Shown here piece by piece: positions 5,677 to 12,847 of a DNA stretch of 14,375 bases. Below the pieces are notes generated by a model. That model was not told the origin of the DNA. It did no database searches and saw nothing but the letters and a program-made list of their open reading frames with translations. The position numbers were made by a program, and so were the translations under genes. Numbering within the stretch: position 1 is the stretch's first letter; the number at the start of each line of letters is the position of its first letter. Source of the stretch: an uncultured Gammaproteobacteria bacterium (GTDB taxonomy: Bacteria > Pseudomonadota > Gammaproteobacteria > Pseudomonadales > Pseudohongiellaceae); contig CAISYX010000132.1 in NCBI GenBank assembly GCA_903889815.1, positions 1 through 14,375 of the forward strand, in the 5' to 3' direction.

Positions 5677-8175
5677 ATGCTTTTGAACAGTCGATTGCGC
5701 TTTAATTTTCCCGCTTTTTCCAGCATGGCTCTCGGCGTCATGCTCGCCAACCAGGCTCTCGCCGCGCCCACTGTTTACACCACTCCCAATGTCACAACTG
5801 CTGCCGGGACAACATCCACCACTTTCAATGGCCAGACATTTGTCAACCAAGGGTTGCAAGGTGTAGCGCGACTGCCGGCAAGCACGCGGGATTTCAATGG
5901 CGACACCTTCGGGGCGTTTTCTGGACTTGACGTTCTGCCAGGCACATGGCGAAAAACCGCAACCGGTTATTCAGGCACAATGTTCGGGCTCCCGGATCGC
6001 GGCCCCAATGGCGTTGGCAGTGTCACGTTCAGCGATTACCCTGGGCGCGTCAACAGTTTTTCCATGAACTTCACCCCGTATACCTCCACTGCCAATCTGC
6101 CAGTCAGTGCCGACTCGCAGCAGCAGCTGGCACTTGTGCAAACCGGTGGATTCCTTTTCAAGGATTTCAACGGCAAAGTGACCACTGGTCTGGATCCGGC
6201 CACTGGCGCTACTGCTTTCGTTACCCAGGATGGCAAGTCCCTGCCCGGCTCGACTGTCGGTATTGCGGCAGGAAAGATCAGCCTTGATGCCGAGGGCTTG
6301 CGCTTTCTCAACAACGGCGCTTTCTATGTGTCCGACGAATATGGTGCCAACGTCTATTATTTCGACAAGACAGGCAACATGAAGGGCGTTATCCAGCCGC
6401 CAGCCGCCTTGATGCCCAGAACAGCCACCAGCCTGTCCTTTACCTCCCTCACTGATGCAACGACAGGACGTCGACTCAACCAGGGGCTGGAAGGAATCGC
6501 GCTGACTCCAGACAACAAGAAGTTGGCCACCTTGCTGCAAAGCGCTCCCATGCAGGACAGCACGACAGCGCAGCAAACCCGCACCAACACACGCTTGATG
6601 ATCTATGACATTTCGCAGAGTGCCACGCCGAGCGCTCCGATCGGCCACTATGTGATGCAATTGCCGATATTCACCTCCACCGGCAACGGCACTGCCGCCA
6701 ATCGCACTGCTGCCCAATCTGAACTGCTGGCGCTGAACGATAACCAGTTCCTCGTCTTGTCTCGCGATGGCAACGGCCTCGGACAAGCCTTGCTGAACCC
6801 GGTGTACAAGAGCGTGTTGTTGATCGACACCACCGGTGCCACCAACATTGCCGGCACCCCCTTCGAAACCACGACGACTCCTGTGGCTCCGGGTGGCGTG
6901 CTCAATTCGACGATTACACCAGTGAGCCAGGTGGAGGTCGTCAACATCCTCAACACTACTCAGTTGGGCAAGTTCGGCATCAATATCAACAACACTGCAC
7001 CGACGCGGCTGACACTGACAGAGAAAATGGAAGGCATGGCGCTGGTGCCTGCACTTGACGAGAACGCCCCTCAGGATTTCTTTCTGCTGGTCGCCAACGA
7101 CAACGACTTCCTGTCCTCCACCTGCAGTGTCGGCGGCCAGAATTGCGCGCAACCCGTGGACAGCGATGCATTGGTTCTGACTTACCGGATGACGCTGCCC
7201 ACCTACGTGGATTCGCAATATCTGTTGGCCATGAACGCCGTTGCGCCGACAACTATCGGTATGACAGCACAAGCTGCGCGTGACTTGTCTTTGTTGAATT
7301 CCGATAACGTCGGCCAGCACTTCCTGACCCAAAGGCATGGCGGCGCCGCTTCGGTGCAAGCAGACAGGAATATTGCCCTTTGGGCTGCCGGTGACTGGCT
7401 GTCCAGATCTGAATCAGGTTCTTTGGCTGGCATTCGCTCGACGGGAGCCACCGTCGGCTTCGACAGCAACTTGAACGAGAGTATCGTGCTTGGCGCATCC
7501 ATGGGCTATTACGAAGGCGAACCGAAGACCAGTGGCACTTACAACGCCGACCAGGAAAGCTACCAGTTCTCCTTGTACGGCTCGTTTCGCAGCGGCGGGC
7601 TGTATGCCAATGCGATCGGCTCCTATGGCGATATGCGTTTCGAGAACATAACGCGCGCAGCTGCCTATGGCCTGACCGCCACCGGCGACGCCAATATCAG
7701 CACCTTTGCCTTTACGGGCGAACTGGGCTACCTGATGAATAGCGGCAATGTGCAATTTGGTCCCGTGGCAGGTCTGCGCTGGGTGGAAACAGCGATTGGC
7801 GACTACATCGAATCCGGTGCGGCGGGCGGCAATATCGCATATCCATCGCTCAAGTCCGACGGGCGTGCAGCCTATTTTGGCGGAGAGGCGTCCATGGATC
7901 TGGGCAGCATGCGCTCGATCCTGCGCCTGACTTACACCGGCGAGAGCGATGTCGACAGCAATGTCGCCCAATTGCGATTGGCCAGCGCCAATCATGCCAT
8001 GGGAACCCAGGCGGTCGTGGTCGAGCACTTCTCTCAGGCAGTTCTTGAACCATCTCTGACACTTACCGGACAGGTTTCAGAAAACTGGAACTGGTGGCTG
8101 AACCTTGGTGCCCGGATTGGTGAAGAAGAAGGAACAGACCACCGCGTGGGCGCAGGCATAAGAATTCCGTTCTGA
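5677..8175 (+). CDS. Autotransporter with esterase-like phytase passenger
   Basis: An 832-residue protein. Residues 1-29 are a Sec signal peptide ending ALA. Residues about 45-505 match the esterase-like activity of phytase family (PF13449) by its recurring E-G strands: QGLQGVA (58-64), DRGPNG (107-112), DAEGLRF (204-210), SDEYG (219-223), QGLEGIA (269-275), EKMEGMA (449-455) and VANDNDF (472-478), as expected for a beta-propeller-like fold. Residues about 565-832 form an autotransporter beta-barrel, with alternating strands and a terminal phenylalanine (RIPF) for BAM recognition. It would be secreted by the type Va route and shown on the cell surface or released. Substrate is unknown; phosphoesters are plausible, not shown. 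Start: ATG with AGAGGA 8 bases upstream. It appears monocistronic, between a long upstream gap and a strong terminator. Confidence 0.9.
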   Translation: MLLNSRLRFNFPAFSSMALGVMLANQALAAPTVYTTPNVTTAAGTTSTTFNGQTFVNQGLQGVARLPASTRDFNGDTFGAFSGLDVLPGTWRKTATGYSGTMFGLPDRGPNGVGSVTFSDYPGRVNSFSMNFTPYTSTANLPVSADSQQQLALVQTGGFLFKDFNGKVTTGLDPATGATAFVTQDGKSLPGSTVGIAAGKISLDAEGLRFLNNGAFYVSDEYGANVYYFDKTGNMKGVIQPPAALMPRTATSLSFTSLTDATTGRRLNQGLEGIALTPDNKKLATLLQSAPMQDSTTAQQTRTNTRLMIYDISQSATPSAPIGHYVMQLPIFTSTGNGTAANRTAAQSELLALNDNQFLVLSRDGNGLGQALLNPVYKSVLLIDTTGATNIAGTPFETTTTPVAPGGVLNSTITPVSQVEVVNILNTTQLGKFGININNTAPTRLTLTEKMEGMALVPALDENAPQDFFLLVANDNDFLSSTCSVGGQNCAQPVDSDALVLTYRMTLPTYVDSQYLLAMNAVAPTTIGMTAQAARDLSLLNSDNVGQHFLTQRHGGAASVQADRNIALWAAGDWLSRSESGSLAGIRSTGATVGFDSNLNESIVLGASMGYYEGEPKTSGTYNADQESYQFSLYGSFRSGGLYANAIGSYGDMRFENITRAAAYGLTATGDANISTFAFTGELGYLMNSGNVQFGPVAGLRWVETAIGDYIESGAAGGNIAYPSLKSDGRAAYFGGEASMDLGSMRSILRLTYTGESDVDSNVAQLRLASANHAMGTQAVVVEHFSQAVLEPSLTLTGQVSENWNWWLNLGARIGEEEGTDHRVGAGIRIPF

Positions 8176-8186
8176 TCATCAGAAGC

Positions 8187-8230
8187 AAGAAAAAGGCCCT
8201 GCCGGCGCACGCTGACAGGGCCTTTTTCTT
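8187..8230 (+). terminator. Rho-independent terminator after the autotransporter gene
   Basis: A perfect 15-bp inverted repeat, AAGAAAAAGGCCCTG (8187-8201) against CAGGGCCTTTTTCTT (8216-8230), with a 14-base loop. The T-run on the right and A-run on the left make it potentially bidirectional. It starts 12 bases after the stop codon. Confidence 0.93.
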
Positions 8231-8278
8231 GAGTGGCCGAATTGTGAGTTCGAACGCCTGGGACAGCGGCGAGCCTTC

Positions 8279-8292
8279 GGGTATTTATACCC
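8279..8292. promoter_or_regulatory. Dyad GGGTAT-TT-ATACCC upstream of the aldolase gene
   Basis: A perfect 6-bp inverted repeat with a 2-base centre, about 80 bases before the aldolase ATG, in otherwise unstructured intergenic DNA. It could be an operator. No promoter hexamers with good spacing were found nearby, so the role is a guess. Confidence 0.35.
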
Positions 8293-8372
8293 CCACCCCA
8301 TCGAACCACTTTCGCCAGACAGCGAACAGTGGTATCTCCTCTGCTGACAACAATAAAACAGGAGTCTCGAGC

Positions 8373-9293
8373 ATGATTGGTGCAAGCAGGTTTATCGCAA
8401 CACTCGGTCTATTACTGGCCCTGCCGCTGACAGGCACGGCTGTGGCGCAGGAGCGGATCGACATCAGTGGCTGGGGCACCGGCAATGTGCAGCCAGTGCC
8501 TGTTGACCCGGGGCGGCCATGGGGTTGGGCAGTACGGGATTTCATGACCGATCCTGATCGCGAGCTCTACAACAAGGCCAAGGCGAAACTGCTGCGGGGC
8601 GAGCAGATCTACAGCCACTCCATCTCTTCGTTTGATATAGAACGCTACTGCCGCGAGGCACCCCATTTCGATTACACCTGGTTCGAAATGCAGCACAGCG
8701 TCATGACCTACGCGGAAGTCGCCGCCATGTTCGCCGCCTGCCCGAACGTTGGGGCCGCGCCAATCCTGCGTCTGCCTGATGCCCTGGAAGGCAGTGTGCA
8801 GAAGGCCATGGACATGGGCATGCTGGGCATTGTTGTCCCCACGGTTGAAGACGCGATCATGGCGCGCGAGTCTGCGCGCTATGCACGCTTCCCCCCGATT
8901 GCCCGACGCAGTGCCGGTGGCGGACAGGGCGCAGGGCTGTGGGCGCCTGCGGTGCCGGCGGGGTCCACGTTCTTCAATTCCGTGAACGACAACATGCTCG
9001 TCATTGTGATGATTGAAACCGTGGAAGCCGTCAACAATGCGCTCGAAATTGCCACGGTCCCTGGCGTCGATGTGGTCCTGATCGGCAATGCGGATCTGGC
9101 CAATTTCTCGGGCCTGGCGCAAGACACGCCGGAATACCGGGATCTGCAGATCAAAGTGCGCAATGCGGCTTACAGAGCCGGGAAGTTCTATGGCAATGCA
9201 CAAGTCACCAATGGGACACAGCCCAATCCTCTGCAAATGGAGTCAAGAGTGCACTTGATGGGACCCTCCATTGATGGCTGGACCTATCCCTGA
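8373..9293 (+). CDS. HpcH/HpaI-type aldolase with a signal peptide
   Basis: A 306-residue protein; residues 1-25 are a clear Sec signal (hydrophobic LGLLLALPLTGTAVA then QE), so the enzyme should act in the periplasm. The rest resembles the HpcH/HpaI class II pyruvate aldolase TIM barrel. Relative to E. coli HpaI, as I recall its numbering, His45 corresponds to H108, Arg70 to R133 (same 25-residue spacing), Asp84 to D147, Glu149 to E215 (VMIETVEA) and Asp175 to D241 (IGNADL, same 26-residue spacing). Asp42 appears as E105 and Glu44 as Q107. The metal and pyruvate site thus looks intact; the real substrate is unknown. The frame is open further upstream, but the ATG at 8373 has CAGGAG 8 bases before it and begins the signal peptide. 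It stands alone after a terminator. Confidence 0.85.
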   Translation: MIGASRFIATLGLLLALPLTGTAVAQERIDISGWGTGNVQPVPVDPGRPWGWAVRDFMTDPDRELYNKAKAKLLRGEQIYSHSISSFDIERYCREAPHFDYTWFEMQHSVMTYAEVAAMFAACPNVGAAPILRLPDALEGSVQKAMDMGMLGIVVPTVEDAIMARESARYARFPPIARRSAGGGQGAGLWAPAVPAGSTFFNSVNDNMLVIVMIETVEAVNNALEIATVPGVDVVLIGNADLANFSGLAQDTPEYRDLQIKVRNAAYRAGKFYGNAQVTNGTQPNPLQMESRVHLMGPSIDGWTYP

Positions 9294-9349
9294 GTGCAGC
9301 CGGCCACTGGCCAGCGGCGGGTTGCCTCTGATCCGATCACGCTGCCTTG

Positions 9350-9403
9350 CCGTAATCGAGGCGTCACGAACAGGCGTCAGGATTGTCGATGCCTCGGTTA
9401 CGG
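9350..9403. repeat. Inverted repeat with internal direct repeats upstream of the LytTR gene
   Basis: CCGTAATCGAGGC (9350-9362) and GCCTCGGTTACGG (9391-9403) are complementary at 12 of 13 positions round a 28-base loop. Within it AGGCGTCA occurs twice (9359-9366 and 9372-9379), 13 bases apart. There is no T-run, so it is not a standard terminator of the aldolase gene. It could be a regulatory site for the following gene. Confidence 0.45.
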
Positions 9404-9478
9404 GCTGACCGGCTTGGCGCGATTTGCGCACTGTAGTACCTTGCCCGCCCAATAGATCAGCATGAGTTCAGCATCCGA

Positions 9479-10411
9479 ATGACATCGACGCAGCAAGCCC
9501 CGATCCAAGCAAACGCGGAGTCGATCCTGCGTTACCTCCTCGGCACTGGCAGCGCCCTCTGGTTGCTGGTGATGGCGCTGCAGCCCGATGTGGGATTCTC
9601 CGCGCCCTTGCCCTGGATGGGGCTGTTCTGGCTGCTGAAGATAGGCAGCGGCCTGGTGGTTCTGCAATCTCTGCTTTACCTGTTCAGTCGCAGCGAGCGA
9701 TGCCAGCAGTGGCCCTTGTGGATGCTGGTGGCAGGCAGCGGCATCGTGGGATCTGCTCTGCTCGCTCCCCTTTACTGGCTGATTGGTGAGGGACTCATGC
9801 AGGTAACCCTTGGCTTCGAGGCGACAATTGATGGTGACGACGTTCCGGGCGCTGCAATCGACCTTGATTTGTCAGCTCTGCTGCAGGAATTTGGTGACCT
9901 CGTCGGACCTGTCACCGCGTCCTGGATGCTGATTTCCTCGCCGCGTCTGCGGGGCTTGCTGCCGCCACTGCTCCTTGATGGACCGAATACGACCAATGCT
10001 GCCGAGCCGGTCGAGCAACAAGCTCTGACTCCCAACGGTAGCGCTTCCCGCCCGGCCTGGCGCACTGCGTTCCCCAGCGAACTGGGCGATGACCTCATCG
10101 CAGTGAGCTCCGAACTGCAATACATCCGTGTCTGGACCAGTCGGGGAACTGCTCTCATCCTCGGCGCGCTGCAGGACGTCGAGGATACGGAAGGCGTGGC
10201 AGGGATGCGCGTTCACCGCTCGTGGTGGGTTCATGCGAGACATGTCCGCAGCGTGAGAAGGCGCGCTGACGGGCTGGTTTGTCAGATGAGTGACGGCAGA
10301 GAAATACCTGTGAGCCGACGACGCAAGGCCGATGTTCTCGCTCGCTTCGGAGACACTGCACGTTATGAAGCGACTGCAAGTGCCGGGACGAAGCCCTCTC
10401 AGGCGCAGTAG
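9479..10411 (+). CDS. Membrane-anchored LytTR-family transcription regulator
   Basis: A 310-residue protein. Three clear membrane spans lie at about 18-35, 46-68 and 80-102, with a possible fourth near 142-157, followed by a Pro/Ala-rich linker (165-195). Residues 198-289 form a LytTR DNA-binding domain (PF04397): DDLIAVSSELQYIRVWT, then MRVHRSWWVHARHV and DGREIPVSRRRKADV. There is no receiver domain, so the signal is probably sensed in the membrane or through a partner rather than by phosphorylation. The start codon has no Shine-Dalgarno; it overlaps a 6-codon mini-frame (9462-9482, MSSASE) at ATGA. No other in-frame start exists back to a stop at 9434. Its stop abuts the stop of the convergent AraC-type gene. 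Confidence 0.85.
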   Translation: MTSTQQAPIQANAESILRYLLGTGSALWLLVMALQPDVGFSAPLPWMGLFWLLKIGSGLVVLQSLLYLFSRSERCQQWPLWMLVAGSGIVGSALLAPLYWLIGEGLMQVTLGFEATIDGDDVPGAAIDLDLSALLQEFGDLVGPVTASWMLISSPRLRGLLPPLLLDGPNTTNAAEPVEQQALTPNGSASRPAWRTAFPSELGDDLIAVSSELQYIRVWTSRGTALILGALQDVEDTEGVAGMRVHRSWWVHARHVRSVRRRADGLVCQMSDGREIPVSRRRKADVLARFGDTARYEATASAGTKPSQAQ

Positions 10412-11107
10412 TCAGGCTGTCACATCACTGCGAAACCTGGACGGCGTCACGCCTTTGATCTGCTTGAACGCCTTGTTGAAGGAGGACAGTGCGGCAAAGC
10501 CGGATTCCCGGGCAATGGTGGCGATCGGCACCTGCGTTTCTTCCTGATTCTGCAGACGACGTGCCGCTTCAGCGATGCGGTACTGATTCAGAAACTGATT
10601 GAAGTTTCTGCAGTTCAGCGTCGTGTTGATGAGCTTGCGCAGACGATACTCCTGAAGCCCGACACGACTCGCCAGCGCACCAATGGTCAGCCCGGGCTGG
10701 GCGTAGAGGCGCTCTGCCTCCACCACGTGGCAGATTCTTTGTATCAACAACTTGTCCTTTCCCGATTCGCCCAACTGATTCTCCTTGCGCCGCAACCGCG
10801 CGTTGAATACTCCCTCGATCACTTGCAGAGAGTCCGTGTGCAGGCGCAACGTCGCCAGGTTGAAAAGCAGAGTGACACCAAAGATCGCGACGAAAACGAT
10901 GCTGAAGACCAAGGGCCCCGGCAAGGACCCGAGACCTGAACTGGAGATGATGGCCACAATGGTGGCCATCAGGCAGACAGCAACGAGGCAGGCAAGTTTG
11001 CCGAGCAGCCGGTGACGGTAATGGACGAGGTAAAGCAGAGCCATCAAGAGCAACTGCGACAAGGCGAGAAAACCTGTTCCGTATTGCAGCAGTTGCATGC
11101 CAGTCAC
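10412..11107 (-). CDS. Membrane-anchored AraC-family transcription regulator
   Basis: A 231-residue protein with three N-terminal spans (about 8-29, 36-55, 63-86) and a C-terminal AraC/XylS double helix-turn-helix (about 120-228): LTIGALASRVGLQEYRLRKL for the first HTH, and ATIARESGFAALSSFNKAFK then GVTPSRFR for the second, the family signature. There is no cupin or ligand domain, so input probably comes through the membrane part. The start is GTG at 11107, supported by AGGAG 6 bases upstream (11118-11114); the ATG at 11098 is too far from it. It is the last gene of the mipA-omp operon, 27 bases after the beta-barrel gene, and could regulate that operon. Convergent with the LytTR gene with no bases between the stops. 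Confidence 0.88.
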   Translation of the reverse strand: MTGMQLLQYGTGFLALSQLLLMALLYLVHYRHRLLGKLACLVAVCLMATIVAIISSSGLGSLPGPLVFSIVFVAIFGVTLLFNLATLRLHTDSLQVIEGVFNARLRRKENQLGESGKDKLLIQRICHVVEAERLYAQPGLTIGALASRVGLQEYRLRKLINTTLNCRNFNQFLNQYRIAEAARRLQNQEETQVPIATIARESGFAALSSFNKAFKQIKGVTPSRFRSDVTA

Positions 11108-11134
11108 CGTGCTCTCCTCTCCCAGGCACCAGCG

Positions 11135-11809
11135 TCAGAAACTCCGACGCAGGCCAATTTGAAACGAGAGTGGGTTGTAGTCTGGTTTCGCGAGCCGTCC
11201 GGTAACCCCTTCTTCGGCGGGCAATTCGATGCTGCCAAGGCGCAGATAGCGCATATCCGCCGTCAGGCGCCAGTCAGCTCCCAGCGGCATCTCGACGCCG
11301 CCCATGAACTGCACCCCGAATTCGCCTTGTCGGGACCACGCACGCTCTGTGGCGCCGGTGTTCAGATCAAAGTCGATCTCCTGCACCCAGCCTAGGCCGA
11401 CGCCCAGGTAGGGCGTCCATCTGTCACCCGCACCTTCGAAGCGGCGCAGACCATTGACGAACAGGATGTTGGAGGCGAAGTCGCCCTCGTCAACGAGCGC
11501 GCCTCTGCCGCCACGCAGTGACTGCAGCTCGTGGCGTCGCCAGTTCCACTCAAACTCCGCCGCCCAGCCGTTACCGTAACGAAAGCCGATATCGCCGCCC
11601 AGCCCGAGCCCGATGTCAAATTTCGCCTCAAGGCCGCTGCCAAGTCCGGCATTGCCGATCTCGCCAAAGGATGTCGATCCCAGGCGGCTTGCCTGCGCAT
11701 AGGCAGTGGCATAGAAGCCTCGCGCCTCGTCTTGTGCCAGCGCTGGCATCGCGGTGAGTGTGCAGCAGCCCGCCAGGGCGCAGGAGAAAAATCCGGGAAT
11801 GAATTTCAT
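11135..11809 (-). CDS. Small outer-membrane beta-barrel protein (OmpA-like / OMP_b-brl type)
   Basis: A 224-residue protein with a Sec signal (1-25, cut after ALA in TAMPALAQDE) and a mature part of alternating amphipathic strands: SGLEAKFDIGLGLGGDIGF, WAAEFEWNWRR, WTPYLGVGLGWVQEIDF, QFMGGVEMP, LTADMRYLRLG. It ends SFQIGLRRSF with the terminal Phe typical of outer-membrane proteins. It fits the eight-stranded OMP beta-barrel class (PF13505-like); a specific function cannot be given. GGAG lies 10 bases before the ATG. The gap to mipA upstream is 57 bases and to the AraC gene downstream 27 bases, consistent with one operon. Its signal peptide is unusually similar to that of the neighbouring MipA protein. 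Confidence 0.82.
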   Translation of the reverse strand: MKFIPGFFSCALAGCCTLTAMPALAQDEARGFYATAYAQASRLGSTSFGEIGNAGLGSGLEAKFDIGLGLGGDIGFRYGNGWAAEFEWNWRRHELQSLRGGRGALVDEGDFASNILFVNGLRRFEGAGDRWTPYLGVGLGWVQEIDFDLNTGATERAWSRQGEFGVQFMGGVEMPLGADWRLTADMRYLRLGSIELPAEEGVTGRLAKPDYNPLSFQIGLRRSF

Positions 11810-11866
11810 AAGTAAATGGCTCCAGGTTGGTTTTAAGAAATGAAACAGCGGGAATCTGACAGCGGC

Positions 11867-12700
11867 TCAGAACTTCCAGATCAGAGCCAGCGAGACCTCA
11901 AACTCATAGTCCTTGCGCGCAATGGGACTGTCGCCAATGTCGCCGGAATAGCGTTCGACGCCAGCCTGGGCGATCGCATGAATGCGGCTCGTCAGGTCGC
12001 GCCGGTGCACCAGCTGGATGCCCGTTGAGCGATAGCCTCCGTCCAGTCTGTACGCAGGCAGCCCAGAGCTGCGGGCGTCTGTCGGGGTGACACCGAAGTC
12101 TTTGTCGAGGAAGGTGTCGGTGCCCAAGGTGACAAAGCCATAAACTTCCGTCCCTGTGCCATCGGTCTGCTCGCCGAAACGATGACCCGCAGCCAGCACG
12201 CCCAGCGTGCCGAAATCACTTGGTCCGCCCAGGAGCCGGGCGCCGACCCAGTTGCGCCAGTCGGTCCCGAGCCCGCGGCGAACTTCCAGGAAGCCGACTA
12301 CATGGGAGTCCCGCGCCGCAATGCCCTCGAGATTGCCGTCGCTGGAGTCCTCCGGCTCCAGACCGCCTTCGTCACGGATACCGGCCTGCAGCAGCCACTG
12401 CTCCGCAAGCAGCCCCCTCCATCCAAGCTCCGTCCCTTCCCAGAAGAACAGGTGCTCCCCCCTGCGGTAGTGCACAGCCCCAGCAGGCTCGACTTCGAAT
12501 TCGGCCTCGTCGGCACCATCGTAGGCGCTTTCGTACTCCATGCCGGCACCCAGCGCGGCACCGAAACCGTCGCCCCGCGCGAAATCCAGAACAGAGGGCA
12601 AGGGAACAAGTGCCGGCTCGGTCTGAGCGAAAACCGGCATCGCGGTGACTGCAAGGAAGCCCGTCAAGGCGCAGGGGATGACATGGCGAATGAGATTCAT
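11867..12700 (-). CDS. MipA/OmpV family outer-membrane protein
   Basis: A 277-residue protein; residues 1-25 are a Sec signal (VTAMPVFA then QTE). The mature part has the MipA/OmpV (PF06629) opening GAGMEYESAYDGADEAEFEV at about 48-67, then HLFFWEG and ELGWRGL, and ends SLALIWKF with a terminal aromatic residue. Family members are outer-membrane barrels; E. coli MipA is linked to a murein-synthesis scaffold and OmpV to osmotic response, neither of which can be inferred here. The frame stays open to 12778, but the ATG at 12700 has AAGGAG 11 bases upstream and starts the signal peptide. First gene of an operon with the beta-barrel and AraC genes. A promoter element shared with the DUF2306 gene lies about 80-150 bases upstream. 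Confidence 0.87.
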   Translation of the reverse strand: MNLIRHVIPCALTGFLAVTAMPVFAQTEPALVPLPSVLDFARGDGFGAALGAGMEYESAYDGADEAEFEVEPAGAVHYRRGEHLFFWEGTELGWRGLLAEQWLLQAGIRDEGGLEPEDSSDGNLEGIAARDSHVVGFLEVRRGLGTDWRNWVGARLLGGPSDFGTLGVLAAGHRFGEQTDGTGTEVYGFVTLGTDTFLDKDFGVTPTDARSSGLPAYRLDGGYRSTGIQLVHRRDLTSRIHAIAQAGVERYSGDIGDSPIARKDYEFEVSLALIWKF

Positions 12701-12780
12701 GATGGCGAAAGCTCCTTGGTGATTCCGATGAGAATTCAATCCGTTCTGACCAGAGCGGCTCTGGCACCAGGACGGCACCG

Positions 12781-12847
12781 ACTGTAGCGGCCCGACACCC
12801 CTTTTACCCCGCCTTTTGAATCAACGGCCGCCTTCATGAACGAGGAG
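12781..12847 (-). promoter_or_regulatory. Promoter/operator element A, upstream of the mipA operon
   Basis: On the minus strand the element runs from CTCCT-like bases through GTTCATGAAG and CGTTGATTCAAA to a -10-like TACAGT (12786-12781). It matches element B (13663-13728) without gaps at 43 of 57 positions (12785-12841), and at 24 of 27 in the core 12815-12841. The -10-like hexamer lies 28 bases after TTCAAA in both copies. There is no good -35, as at activator-dependent promoters. The predicted leader to the mipA ATG is about 75 bases. The element overlaps the last codons and stop of the DUF2306 gene. Confidence 0.6.

Noticed and set aside
5971..7359. 462-codon minus-strand frame inside the autotransporter gene
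   Set aside because: Cys/His/Gln-rich shadow; the plus-strand protein has signal peptide, passenger motifs and barrel.
8229..8372. Upstream extension of the aldolase frame
   Set aside because: It would begin inside the terminator stem and put 48 residues before a perfect signal peptide; the ATG at 8373 has a good ribosome site.
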